Assembly (NCBI GenBank): GCA_964564545.1
Contig: CAZMBP010000054.1
Span: forward strand, 62,001-126,000
Direction of reading: 5' to 3'
Source of the DNA: CAJQQY01 sp964564545
Lineage (GTDB): Bacteria > Bacteroidota > Bacteroidia > Chitinophagales > Saprospiraceae
DNA: 64,000 nt
Made by a program: the position numbers and the translations under genes. This document shows, in pieces, positions 8,067-16,678 of the stretch; position 1 is the first letter of the stretch, and each line of letters begins with the position of its first letter. Below the pieces are notes generated by a model. It worked only from the letters and a program-made list of their open reading frames with translations. It was not told where the DNA came from and did no database searches.

Positions 8067-8559
8067 AAATATAAATAACCTGCTAGAAAAATATTGGGAA
8101 GGCGAATCTTCTTTGCAAGAAGAAGAAACACTCAAGCAATATTTTAATAATGGCAACGTCGCTCCTGAATTGGAGCAATACCAATCCTTGTTTCAATTTT
8201 TCAAAGAAGAACAGGATGTCATGATTAGTGATGATTTTGAAAAAAGATTGTTTCAACAAATTGAACAAGAACAAAAAGTTGTTCCTGCAAAAGTTCGAAG
8301 GTTATCTTGGATGACTTCGATTCGAACGATTGCCGCAGTTGGAATTCTTTTGATGGGAGCTGTTTTCGTTTTTCAAAATATAGACCAACCAAAACCTGAT
8401 GATGTTTGGGCTGAGTATGAGATCCAAGATGAAGAACAAGCGATTGAAGCAACCAAAGCTGCTCTTGCTTTGCTTTCTGGAAAAATGAAAAAAGGATCTA
8501 GAAAAGCAACCAAAGGATTTTCTGAAATGAAATCAGTTACAAAAAAAGCTTTAAAATAG
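8056..8559 (+). CDS. Membrane-anchored anti-sigma factor (predicted)
   Basis: 167 residues. A soluble acidic N-terminal part (1-80) contains YWEGESSLQEEETLKQYF, a pattern common in Bacteroidota anti-sigma proteins. One membrane helix (about 90-106, TIAAVGILLMGAVFVFQN) and a short basic C-terminal region follow. It overlaps the sigma gene by 11 bases. The role is inferred from topology and position: it should bind the ECF sigma at the inner membrane. The C-terminal half has no recognised sensor domain. Confidence 0.75.
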   Translation: MDYKNINNLLEKYWEGESSLQEEETLKQYFNNGNVAPELEQYQSLFQFFKEEQDVMISDDFEKRLFQQIEQEQKVVPAKVRRLSWMTSIRTIAAVGILLMGAVFVFQNIDQPKPDDVWAEYEIQDEEQAIEATKAALALLSGKMKKGSRKATKGFSEMKSVTKKALK

Positions 8560-8563
8560 AGTT

Positions 8564-8622
8564 GAGATGTTGAGTAATGAGTAGTGGAAAATCCAAATAC
8601 TCAATACCCTAAATCTCATCTC
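8564..8622. repeat. Intergenic inverted repeat, family A
   Basis: An imperfect palindrome directly after the anti-sigma stop codon, built from the word TTGAGTAATGAGTA and its complement TACTCAATACCC. Related copies lie at 9308-9345 and 39192-39257. It has no T-run, so it is not an ordinary terminator. Confidence 0.6.
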
Positions 8623-8739
8623 TCCTAAAAATATACAGACCAACAAAACAAATTCATTTTTGCTAGCAATTTGTTCAAGACCATTTTTTTAACTTTAAAA
8701 ACCTGTCCCAACAAATAAGGGATTCAAAATTTATTAAAT

Positions 8740-9294
8740 ATGAAATTTTTATTTTCAACACTAACAGTTCTCTTTTTGACTATTTCAGTCAATGCCCAAA
8801 ATGATGCAATTTCAACATACTTTGATCAATATCTAGATGACGACAATTTTACGGTAGTATATGTTAGCGGAAAAATGTTTGACATGATTGCTAAAGTTGA
8901 CATTGACGAATTACAAGATGAAGAAGCTCAGGTAATTATGGATGTAGCCAAAGACATTAAAGGACTTCGAGTACTAGTTACTGATGTTGATCCAAAACAA
9001 TATTATAAACAAGCTCGAAAATTAATCAAAGGTGATGATGGCTATGAAGTTTTATTGACAGTTCGAGATAAAGGCGATAATGTTAACTTTTGGATTAAAG
9101 AAAAAAATAACATCATCGAAGAATTATTCCTTCTAGTGGGAAGTGAGGATGAATTTGTTTTGGTGAGTTTCCTTGGTAAACTTGATCTTAATAAAATAGC
9201 TCAACTTGCGGATAAAATTGAAATGAGCGGAGCTGAACATCTTCAAAAAATTGGAAAATCAATCGAAGAAGACGTAGAGAAAAGTTCAAATTAA
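8740..9294 (+). CDS. DUF4252 protein, first of three
   Basis: 184 residues with a cleavable signal peptide (about 1-19, ending NAQ). The rest matches DUF4252, a small secreted Bacteroidota family usually found beside an ECF sigma factor and of unknown function. Landmarks shared with the next two genes are KDIKGLRVLVTD, the DKGDNVNFWIKE strand and DEFVLVSFLGKLDLNKI. No promoter is visible in the 180-base gap, which is mostly a family A repeat, so expression probably depends on the sigma-factor promoter upstream. Confidence 0.8.
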   Translation: MKFLFSTLTVLFLTISVNAQNDAISTYFDQYLDDDNFTVVYVSGKMFDMIAKVDIDELQDEEAQVIMDVAKDIKGLRVLVTDVDPKQYYKQARKLIKGDDGYEVLLTVRDKGDNVNFWIKEKNNIIEELFLLVGSEDEFVLVSFLGKLDLNKIAQLADKIEMSGAEHLQKIGKSIEEDVEKSSN

Positions 9295-9307
9295 AATATA
9301 AGAAAAT

Positions 9308-9345
9308 GAGTATTGAGTATTGGAATTCCCATTATTCAATACTCA
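9308..9345. repeat. Intergenic inverted repeat, family A
   Basis: GAGTATTGAGTATTGGAA faces TTCCCATTATTCAATACTC, a nearly perfect palindrome centred on GAATTC between the first and second DUF4252 genes. Confidence 0.65.
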
Positions 9346-9390
9346 AAATCTTATATTTCCTAAAAAAATCCATCACTAAAAAACCCTGTT

Positions 9391-9978
9391 ATGAAAAATC
9401 TACTACTCTTCATATTTCTGTTTTCATTTTCCATATCAGCCCAATCACAAAACCGACACATCAAGAATTTTTATCATCAGCATAAAAAGGAAGAAGGTAT
9501 GCGGAACTTTGTGATTCCAGGATTTTTGATTTGGTTTAGCACAGGCATTGCCAATGAAATGGTGGAAGAACAAGAAGCAAAGATCTTTTTGAAGTTTGCC
9601 AAGAAATTTAAAACCATGCGTTTTTTAGTTCAGGAAGATGAAAACACCATCACCAGAGAAGAATATAATCATCTAGTTGCTGGAGCAAAAAAAGGTAACT
9701 ATGAAGAGTTAATCTCTGTCAAAGAAAAAGGAAAAACCTTCCATATCATGGGTAGAGGAAAAAAGGATAAATTGAAAAATTTATTAGTCCTAGTTTCTTC
9801 AGAAGACACTTTTGTAATGATGAGTATGAAAACTAAAATCAGAACTAAAGATCTTAACCGACTCATCAATGACTTAATGGAATTAGAAAAAGTCAGAGAA
9901 AAATTAAAGAAAAAAGAAGAGGAAGAAAAAGCACCTCCTCCACCTACCGAGAAAAAAGATAAACCAATTAGGGCATAA
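9391..9978 (+). CDS. DUF4252 protein, second of three
   Basis: 195 residues with a signal peptide (about 1-19, ending SAQS). It shares the DUF4252 pattern: KFKTMRFLVQED, GKTFHIMGRGKKDK and SSEDTFVMMSMKTKI. It differs from its paralogues by a lysine- and glutamate-rich C-terminal tail followed by PPPP and EKKDKP, probably disordered. Function unknown; the position suggests ECF control. Confidence 0.78.
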   Translation: MKNLLLFIFLFSFSISAQSQNRHIKNFYHQHKKEEGMRNFVIPGFLIWFSTGIANEMVEEQEAKIFLKFAKKFKTMRFLVQEDENTITREEYNHLVAGAKKGNYEELISVKEKGKTFHIMGRGKKDKLKNLLVLVSSEDTFVMMSMKTKIRTKDLNRLINDLMELEKVREKLKKKEEEEKAPPPPTEKKDKPIRA

Positions 9979-9983
9979 TCCCA

Positions 9984-10113
9984 TGTCCCCTAAAGGGGAA
10001 CGATTTATTAGAGTTCATCAAAAATTTAAGAACCACCTTCCTCTGAAAGTAATTCTTTTCTGTTTTTAGAAAAGTTTGCTAGGACGTGCCCCTTTAGGGG
10101 ACAGGGGCGGGCA
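9984..10113. repeat. Intergenic inverted repeat, family C (TCCCCTAAAGGGGA arms)
   Basis: The left arm TGTCCCCTAAAGGGGAACG (from 9985) pairs with the right arm CGTGCCCCTTTAGGGGACA (to 10108) with one mismatch, about 85 bases apart. Each arm is also a small hairpin, CCCC-TAAA-GGGG. The same arms occur at 19455-19686 and one arm at 48774-48796. Confidence 0.7.
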
Positions 10114-10124
10114 AAATATCCATC

Positions 10125-10631
10125 ATGAAAAAATTAATAATTGCAATTGCTATACTTACTATCCCTTTTCTTGCTTCAAGTCAACATGAATCAATCGAAA
10201 AATTTTATGACAAATATGTGAGCAACGAAAAAATTTCAGACATTTCATTAAATGGTTGGATTCTTAGCATGGCATCCAAAATGTCAGATGAGGAAGGAAC
10301 TGAAATTTTAGAAAAAATAACTAAGCTAAGAATCATGTTGGCTGAAGAGAAAGATATTGTGTCCAAAGCTGATGTAAAAAAATTAATGCGAGATGTTCGA
10401 AAAAATGATTTTGAAGATTTGATGACAGTACGAGATGAAGGAACTCGAGTGAACTTTATGATTCGTGAGGAGGGTGAAAATATTACCAATGTTTTAGTCA
10501 TCATTCATGGAGAAGGAGATTTTATTATGCTAAGCCTAGAAGGTAATTTGAATATGGAAGATTTAAAATCACTTGAGTTTGATGTAGAAGGTGGAGATGT
10601 ATTCAAAAAACTATCCGACGATAGAGCATAA
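10125..10631 (+). CDS. DUF4252 protein, third of three
   Basis: 168 residues, signal peptide about 1-19 (ending ASSQ). DUF4252 landmarks: ITKLRIMLAEEKD, DEGTRVNFMIREEGE and EGDFIMLSLEGNLNMEDL. It is the last gene of the sigma-factor module: a hairpin with a GAAA tetraloop and T-run follows at 10742. The three paralogues differ mainly in their C-terminal ends. Confidence 0.8.
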   Translation: MKKLIIAIAILTIPFLASSQHESIEKFYDKYVSNEKISDISLNGWILSMASKMSDEEGTEILEKITKLRIMLAEEKDIVSKADVKKLMRDVRKNDFEDLMTVRDEGTRVNFMIREEGENITNVLVIIHGEGDFIMLSLEGNLNMEDLKSLEFDVEGGDVFKKLSDDRA

Positions 10632-10633
10632 AT

Positions 10634-10712
10634 AACGGTTAACTGTTAACGATTAACAGTATTATTGAAATCAAAACTGGCGTTAACCGTTCACCGTTAA
10701 TCATTTACCATT
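10634..10712. repeat. Intergenic inverted repeat, family B (TTAACCGTTAAC words)
   Basis: ACGGTTAACTGTTAACG on the left faces CGTTAACCGTTCACCGTTAA on the right. Similar arrangements lie at 30588-30680 and 30735-30770. It sits between the last DUF4252 gene and its terminator. Confidence 0.6.
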
Positions 10713-10741
10713 AAAAAAGAATTTGATTAGTTGATAAATTT

Positions 10742-10775
10742 AAAGTCTGATGACGAAAGTTGTCGGACTTTTTTT
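10742..10775 (+). terminator. Intrinsic terminator of the DUF4252 operon
   Basis: A 13-bp stem (10742-10754 with 10759-10771, several G-U pairs) with a GAAA tetraloop and a T-run to 10775. Confidence 0.8.
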
Positions 10776-10816
10776 ATGTTTACAATTCTAAATTTTGTCA
10801 ATCAAAACCAAATTCA

Positions 10817-13717
10817 ATGAGAAAGTTATTTCTACTCCTTCCATTAGTTTTTATTTCCAATATTCTTTTCTCTCAAAATCCTTATCCTCCGACTTCTGGC
10901 GAGGATCGTATAGCTGATTTTGCCAAGCGGAAAGCATTGATGGATAAATCAATGATTGCTAACATTCCTTTTGAATCAATAGGGCCAACTGTCTTTAGTG
11001 GTCGTGTAGTTGATGTGGATGTTTCCCCAACAGATCCTACTCATTTTTATGTCGCGTATGCTTCAGGAGGTCTTTGGAAAACAACTAATAATGGAACTAC
11101 CTTTTCTCCCATTTTTGATCATGAAGCGGTAATGACTATTGGTGATATTGCAGTTGATTGGACGAATAATATTATTTGGGTTGGGACTGGTGAAAATAAT
11201 AGTTCTAGATCAAGTTATTCTGGTGTGGGTATTTATAAAAGTTCAGATGATGGAAAAACTTGGGAACATAAAGGGCTTCCTGAATCACATCATATCGGTC
11301 GAATTGTTTTACATCCAACTGATAAAAACATCGCCTGGGTAGCAGCTCTTGGACACCTATATTCTCCAAACAAAGAGCGTGGAATTTATAAAACTTCTGA
11401 TGGTGGAAACACTTGGGAACATACTCTTTTTGTCAATGAAAATTCTGGTGGTATTGATTTAGTGGTAAGTGAAAAAGATCCAAATACCATTTACGCAGCT
11501 ACTTGGCATCGGCAAAGAAGAGCATGGGACTTTGTGGAATCTGGAGATGGATCAGGTGTTTATTTAAGTACTGATGGAGGAAAAAATTGGAATAATATTT
11601 CATCAGCAAAAACTAATTTTCCACAAGGACTTGGTGCAGGAAGAATTGGTTTAGCACTTTATGAAAAAGATGGAGATGAAGTTTTGTATGCTTTAATTGA
11701 TAATTATGATCGACGTCCCGAAGAGGAAAAAGATGAAGATGAAGGAATCACTAAAGACGATTTGCGAGACATGTCGAAGGAAGACTTTTTGAAATTAAAA
11801 GAAGATGACGTTAAAGACTTTTTGTCTAACAATCGTTTTCCAAAAAAATATTCTGCTAAGAAAATAACCAAAATGGTTAAAAAAGGAAGGATCAAACCAA
11901 ACGCCTTGGTGGAATATTTAGAAGATGCAAATACATTGTTATTTGATACGCCAGTTATTGGTGCTGAGGTTTATAAACTGACTGGAGGAAACACTAAATG
12001 GGAAAAAACTCATGAAGGATTCCTCGATCAAGTTTACAATTCTTACGGTTATTATTTTGGAAACATTCGTGTTTCTCCAAATGATCCTGATAAAATTTAT
12101 ATCATTGGATTTAGAATCATTCGATCAGATGATGGTGGAAAAACTTTCAAATTAATTGGAGCTGATAATGTTCATGTTGATCATCATGCACTTTGGGTCA
12201 ACCCAAATCGAGATGGTCATATCATTTTAGGAAATGATGGTGGAATCAATATTTCCTACGACGATGGAGAAGAATGGATCAAATGCAACTCCCCTGCCCT
12301 TGGACAATTTTATTATCTCGCGCTTGACAATGCAGAACCATATAATATTTATGGTGGATTGCAAGATAATGGGGTTTGGGTTGGTTCAAGCGAAGGTTAT
12401 GATGTCACTAGCAAGGGATGGCACAACTCTGGAGCGTATCATTATAAGTCTATCATGGGTGGTGACGGTATGCAAGTTGCTATCGATCTTCGAGATAATA
12501 ACACGGTGTACACGGGCTACCAATATGGTAATTATTTTCGCATCAATCAGAAAACTGGTCAACGAAAATACATCACTCCGAAACATGAATTAGGAGAAAG
12601 ACCACTTCGCTGGAATTGGCAAAGTCCAATTCATTTGTCAATTCACAATCAGGATATTTTATACATGGGTTCGAACAAACTTTTCCGAAGTATGAATCAA
12701 GGAAATAACTTTAAAGCTATTTCTGAAGACTTAACTAAAGGAGGAAAAAAAGGCGATGTGGCTTATGGAACATTAACTGCAATTCATGAATCACCACTCC
12801 GATTCGGACTAATTTACACAGGTAGCGATGATGGTTTAATTCACTTAACAAAAGACGGAGGAAACACTTGGGAAAAACTTCAAGGCCTTCCAAAAGATCT
12901 TTGGATCACCAGAATTCAAGCATCAAAATATGACGAAGCAACTGTTTACATTTCGATGAATGGATATCGATGGGATAATTTTGAATCACATATTTATCAG
13001 TCTACTGATTATGGAAAAACATGGAAACGACTTGGTTTGGATTTACCAAAAGAACCAGTCAATGTGATCAAGGAAGATCCAAAACAAGAAGATATTATCT
13101 ATGTCGGAACCGATCATGGATTATATGTTTCCTTCGATCAAGGGAAAAGTTTTATGATGATGAATAAAGATTTACCTGCAGTTGCTGTACACGATGTGGT
13201 TGTTCATCCAAAAGCAAATGATTTAGTTGTAGCAACTCATGGGCGTTCATTTTATAAAGCAAATGCGGAACACCTTCAAGCATTGGATAAAGAACTTTTT
13301 GCAAAATCACTTCATGTTTTTGACATCAAAAAAACAAGTTATTCTAGTCGTTGGGGAAGTAAGTTTAGTCCTTGGAGAGATGCATTCGAACCAGAGATGA
13401 GTATTCCTTTTTTCACAAAAACTAAAGGACGTGCAAATATTGTTATAAAAGATGCAGATGGTGAAACTTTAAAATCTTTTTCTCATGATGCTAACCAAGG
13501 AATCAATTATGTAGAGTATAATTTATCTATAGATGATTCAAAACGAGGCGTTTATCAAAAATCTTTGAACAAAAAGAAAAAGGATAAAAAAGCTAAATCA
13601 ATCAAATTCAAAGATACGGATACCAAGAAAACTTACCTCCGACCTGGTACTTATACTTTGGAAATTTCTAAAGATGGGAAAACGGAGAAGACGGAATTTG
13701 AAGTTTTTAAAAGATAA
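10817..13717 (+). CDS. Sortilin/VPS10-like propeller protein (BNR repeats), secreted
   Basis: 966 residues from the ATG at 10817, where a clear signal peptide begins (MRKLFLLLPLVFISNILFSQ); an in-frame upstream start at 10760 would fall inside the preceding terminator. The protein is a chain of BNR/Asp-box repeats such as SSDDGKTWEH, TSDGGNTWEH and STDGGKNWNN. It matches the Bacteroidota proteins named glycosyl hydrolase or VPS10 domain-containing, although catalysis has not been shown for most. A charged insert at about 300-365 (RRPEEEKDEDE onward) interrupts the propeller, as in relatives. There is no T9SS sorting domain at the end, unlike the other two propeller proteins here, so it may stay in the periplasm. 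Confidence 0.88.
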   Translation: MRKLFLLLPLVFISNILFSQNPYPPTSGEDRIADFAKRKALMDKSMIANIPFESIGPTVFSGRVVDVDVSPTDPTHFYVAYASGGLWKTTNNGTTFSPIFDHEAVMTIGDIAVDWTNNIIWVGTGENNSSRSSYSGVGIYKSSDDGKTWEHKGLPESHHIGRIVLHPTDKNIAWVAALGHLYSPNKERGIYKTSDGGNTWEHTLFVNENSGGIDLVVSEKDPNTIYAATWHRQRRAWDFVESGDGSGVYLSTDGGKNWNNISSAKTNFPQGLGAGRIGLALYEKDGDEVLYALIDNYDRRPEEEKDEDEGITKDDLRDMSKEDFLKLKEDDVKDFLSNNRFPKKYSAKKITKMVKKGRIKPNALVEYLEDANTLLFDTPVIGAEVYKLTGGNTKWEKTHEGFLDQVYNSYGYYFGNIRVSPNDPDKIYIIGFRIIRSDDGGKTFKLIGADNVHVDHHALWVNPNRDGHIILGNDGGINISYDDGEEWIKCNSPALGQFYYLALDNAEPYNIYGGLQDNGVWVGSSEGYDVTSKGWHNSGAYHYKSIMGGDGMQVAIDLRDNNTVYTGYQYGNYFRINQKTGQRKYITPKHELGERPLRWNWQSPIHLSIHNQDILYMGSNKLFRSMNQGNNFKAISEDLTKGGKKGDVAYGTLTAIHESPLRFGLIYTGSDDGLIHLTKDGGNTWEKLQGLPKDLWITRIQASKYDEATVYISMNGYRWDNFESHIYQSTDYGKTWKRLGLDLPKEPVNVIKEDPKQEDIIYVGTDHGLYVSFDQGKSFMMMNKDLPAVAVHDVVVHPKANDLVVATHGRSFYKANAEHLQALDKELFAKSLHVFDIKKTSYSSRWGSKFSPWRDAFEPEMSIPFFTKTKGRANIVIKDADGETLKSFSHDANQGINYVEYNLSIDDSKRGVYQKSLNKKKKDKKAKSIKFKDTDTKKTYLRPGTYTLEISKDGKTEKTEFEVFKR

Positions 13718-13721
13718 ATTT

Positions 13722-13781
13722 CAGTAGGCAGTTTGCACATGTTTGCAAACTGCCTACTGCTTTCTGCAAACTGCTTACCTA
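13722..13781. repeat. Intergenic inverted repeat, family F (CAGTAGGCAGTTTGC)
   Basis: A perfect 15-bp inverted repeat: CAGTAGGCAGTTTGC (13722-13736) with GCAAACTGCCTACTG (13745-13759). A third, partial copy CTGCAAACTGCTTACCTAC follows and runs over the stop codon and last codon of the minus-strand gene ending at 13775. It lies between convergent genes. A single arm recurs at 42939. Confidence 0.75.
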
Positions 13782-15205
13782 CTAATCATCACCTTTCCTG
13801 AATAAATAGAATCCTCTGTTTCAATTTTATAGTAATACATTCCCGTAGGATTATTACTCATCTCTATTCGCAATAAATTATCACCATATTCCAGATTTTC
13901 CATATCAGAAAACTGAATAACTCGTCCCATCGCATCAGTCAATTGAATCGATTTTGGTTTAGCTACTTTTTCATCCGTTTTAATAAAAACAAAATCTGAA
14001 GATGGGTTTGGATATACTTCTAAAGCATCCGAAAAAATTGGAGCTTTAGTACCTTCCACAAAATCAAAAGATAATTCATCAATATGCAACACACTTCCCA
14101 AAGGAACATATTCATCGTTACTTTCAAAATTTCCAGAAGAAATTCCAAGAGAAAATGAATCAGGTATTTCAGTAAAACTCAATGGAAATTCAAAAGAAGT
14201 ATAATCACTTGATTCTCCTAATTCAAAAGCAAATTCAGCCACCGTTTCCGAGAAACCAAGCGATGAATCATACTTGGTAAACTCCAAATAAATTATAGCT
14301 AAGTCATCTTCAACTGGTGCATATTTATACCATCCAGAAAAAATTTGAGGTGTGACATCCAATCCAAAAGCTGAATAATCTGAAAAGAAATCTCCAGAAT
14401 ATATAAATCCAAGTGTGTCTAAATCATTATTATCAAAATCAACGATTTCTACATTTTCAATTCTAACTGCTGAACTTCCAGCATAAGAATCAGATGTTTG
14501 AGTAGCCATTGGTTCTAGATCAAAAAGTGCTTGAAATGGATTGAAAGAAGAAAAATTATCCACTTCTTCATATTCCACAGATTCCCAAATTTCGAAATCT
14601 CCATTAGGAATCACATCAGTTGTTCCGGTCAAAATAATATCATCTATTTCCAAAAAACCACCTAAAACTGGATCATCTGGGTTGGAAGAAAACGCAATAA
14701 ACTGAACAGAATCTGGCACACCCAAAATCGGAGGAACATCAAAAACAATTTGCTCAAATGAATTTTGAGTCCCAGAAATATCATATTGTGCTACCCCATT
14801 TATAGTCCCTTCTTTCGAAAAAACTAATGCAATAAAAGCTTCATCGCCCATCGGAATTTCATATCTCAAACTAACTCTTACCGAATCAGGAGTACCACTT
14901 ATTGGAATCCCTCCTCCCAAATCATCACTCAATTCTCCTATAACCAATATGCCCGGAATGATCTCTCCGTCTCCTTCAATAGTCTCTAATCTTGCTGCAC
15001 TTCCAGTTACTCCAGCAACTTGAGTTACACTATAATCTGCTCCCAAAATAAAACTCTGCAAATTTGTAGTTTGAAAAGGAGGCGGTGTTTCAAACAACTG
15101 ATAAGTTGTCCAATTATCCATATTCCCTCCTGGAACTATTTGAGCATTTAAAAATTGAAAAGAAGTGATCAATAGAAAAAGAAGAATGTAATTAATTGAT
15201 TTCAT
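13775..15205 (-). CDS. Secreted T9SS cargo protein of unknown function
   Basis: 476 residues. A signal peptide (about 1-21, ending LNAQ) is followed by two similar beta-rich halves, each opening with a NMDNW or NGDFEIWE motif and a DSVRVSLRYEIP-type strand, like putative carbohydrate-binding modules in Bacteroidota. The C-terminal ~80 residues are a type A T9SS sorting domain (LEVYPNPSSDFVFIKTD, then PTGMYYYKIETED and KVMISR). It should be exported and attached to the cell surface or released. The last codon and stop lie inside a family F repeat. No catalytic motif is seen. Confidence 0.82.
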   Translation of the reverse strand: MKSINYILLFLLITSFQFLNAQIVPGGNMDNWTTYQLFETPPPFQTTNLQSFILGADYSVTQVAGVTGSAARLETIEGDGEIIPGILVIGELSDDLGGGIPISGTPDSVRVSLRYEIPMGDEAFIALVFSKEGTINGVAQYDISGTQNSFEQIVFDVPPILGVPDSVQFIAFSSNPDDPVLGGFLEIDDIILTGTTDVIPNGDFEIWESVEYEEVDNFSSFNPFQALFDLEPMATQTSDSYAGSSAVRIENVEIVDFDNNDLDTLGFIYSGDFFSDYSAFGLDVTPQIFSGWYKYAPVEDDLAIIYLEFTKYDSSLGFSETVAEFAFELGESSDYTSFEFPLSFTEIPDSFSLGISSGNFESNDEYVPLGSVLHIDELSFDFVEGTKAPIFSDALEVYPNPSSDFVFIKTDEKVAKPKSIQLTDAMGRVIQFSDMENLEYGDNLLRIEMSNNPTGMYYYKIETEDSIYSGKVMISR

Positions 15206-15347
15206 GCTGATTTTATTTTTTTGATTGAATTTATTCTCTGGACAATTGCATATTCAAACTCCCCTACTTATTCTTATTTTTTAATATGCGTTTTTTAAAT
15301 TATCTTTCGAAAATACTAGAGTTTATTCCAAATGAAGTTGTATAGGA

Positions 15348-15377
15348 GAACGTAAAACGTCTACCGTTCAACGTCCA
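15348..15377. repeat. Imperfect inverted repeat, family E-like
   Basis: GAACGTAAAACGTCTACCGTTCAACGTC-type words (ACGT-rich) resemble the hairpin at 46197-46238. The dyad is poor. It lies between divergent genes, and I see nothing else in 15206-15421. Confidence 0.35.
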
Positions 15378-15421
15378 TCGAATAAAGTCTACTGTCTCAC
15401 ATAAATAAAATAAATACGTCC

Positions 15422-16600
15422 ATGAGAAAATTTGGGTTTCTCCTTTTAATGGTTTTTTCATTTTCTTTTTGTAAAAATGAAAAACAAAAAGCGCAAAACG
15501 ATACTACAACCATTTCCCAAGAATCTACCAAAGAAAATATTCCTGTCGCTCCAACCGATGCTTTTATAAAAAAATATAAAGGAAAAATTGGAGATAAATT
15601 TCCGATAGAATTAGTTTTGATTAATTGGTCAAATGGTATTTTGGGTGGCTATTATTTCTATACCAATCAAACCAAAACAGATAAAAATGGAAACTCAATA
15701 CCTCAAAAAATAGAATTATCAGGCGAGTTAAATTTAGACGAATCTTTTAATTTGGATGAATTTGTAGGAGATGATTTTACTGGAAAATTTACGGGAGACC
15801 TTTCTGAATTAACAACAATCCAAGGTAACTGGAGCAATGCAGATAGCTCTAAATCAATGAGTTACAAATTAACCGAAGTTACTAATGAGGATAAAACTGG
15901 TTGGACAGGAGCATGGTATCGTAATGATGCACAAAGTCCTGGCATGTTGATTTTAGGAAATGTAACTGACAAAACGGTGGATTTTGGTTTAGAAGTTTTT
16001 AATGGTGGCCATAGTGGATTATTAGAAGGAACGGCCAATTTGAATGGCGGAATTGCCACATTTAAAAATAATGTTTTTGATGAAATTGAAACGTGCTATT
16101 TGGTTTTTCAAAAACATGACAGCTTAGTTTTAATTGATCAAAAATCTAATAATTGGGCATGCGGTTTTGGAATGCGTGCTCATGCCAATGGAAAATACGA
16201 TAATCACTTTTCTCCAAAAGAAGCAGAGTTAGCTTATGGCCAGGAAAATAGTATTTTCGAAAATAAAGAGCAAAGAGATCTCTTCGCAAATCTTGTTGGT
16301 GATCGTTATGAGGATTTTGCATTCAACATGCAAGACATTTCAAAATTCGATAAAAGCCCAAAGGATGATTTTGAAGCGACGGCTTTTGCGGGAAATGTAA
16401 TTGGTTTAGCTACGAGCAACGAAGCCATCGTCATGAAAAATGATAAGGGATTATTCTGGGCAGCAGTAATTACTTACAATGAAATGATGAATCGATTCCA
16501 AGTCGAATATTTTACGAATGATGAAAAACGAAAGAATAAAATTCCTCAAACTATTGAGGATTGGAGAAAAGAGTTTTCGGAATATGAGGTTGTTTTGTGA
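15422..16600 (+). CDS. Predicted lipoprotein of unknown function
   Basis: 392 residues. The N-terminal hydrophobic stretch ends in FSFSFC (C17), then KNEKQKAQ. The cysteine position fits a lipoprotein, although the preceding residues are not a strict lipobox. Two beta-rich segments resemble each other (about 55-150 and 160-260): each has an ELVLINWSNGILGGYYFY or GAWYRNDAQSPGMLILG type strand followed by a TG-F-G loop. No known enzymatic motif. The gene stands alone and converges on the NamZ-like gene. Confidence 0.65.
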   Translation: MRKFGFLLLMVFSFSFCKNEKQKAQNDTTTISQESTKENIPVAPTDAFIKKYKGKIGDKFPIELVLINWSNGILGGYYFYTNQTKTDKNGNSIPQKIELSGELNLDESFNLDEFVGDDFTGKFTGDLSELTTIQGNWSNADSSKSMSYKLTEVTNEDKTGWTGAWYRNDAQSPGMLILGNVTDKTVDFGLEVFNGGHSGLLEGTANLNGGIATFKNNVFDEIETCYLVFQKHDSLVLIDQKSNNWACGFGMRAHANGKYDNHFSPKEAELAYGQENSIFENKEQRDLFANLVGDRYEDFAFNMQDISKFDKSPKDDFEATAFAGNVIGLATSNEAIVMKNDKGLFWAAVITYNEMMNRFQVEYFTNDEKRKNKIPQTIEDWRKEFSEYEVVL

Positions 16601-16606
16601 ATTCAC

Positions 16607-16672
16607 CACAGATTACTCAAATTTTCACAGATTTATTAAAACAAAAATTTGCGAAAATCTGAGTAATCTGTG
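16607..16672. repeat. Intergenic inverted repeat, family G (CACAGATTACTC)
   Basis: CACAGATTACTCAAATTTTC (from 16607) faces the complementary arm ending at 16672, 25 bp with two mismatches. It fills the space between convergent genes. A relative lies at 22868-22934. Confidence 0.7.
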
Positions 16673-16678
16673 ATAAAC

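Noticed and set aside
15417..15424. CGTC just before the 15422 gene as a second ECF promoter
   Set aside because: No AAC at the 16-base spacing used by the sigma-operon promoter.
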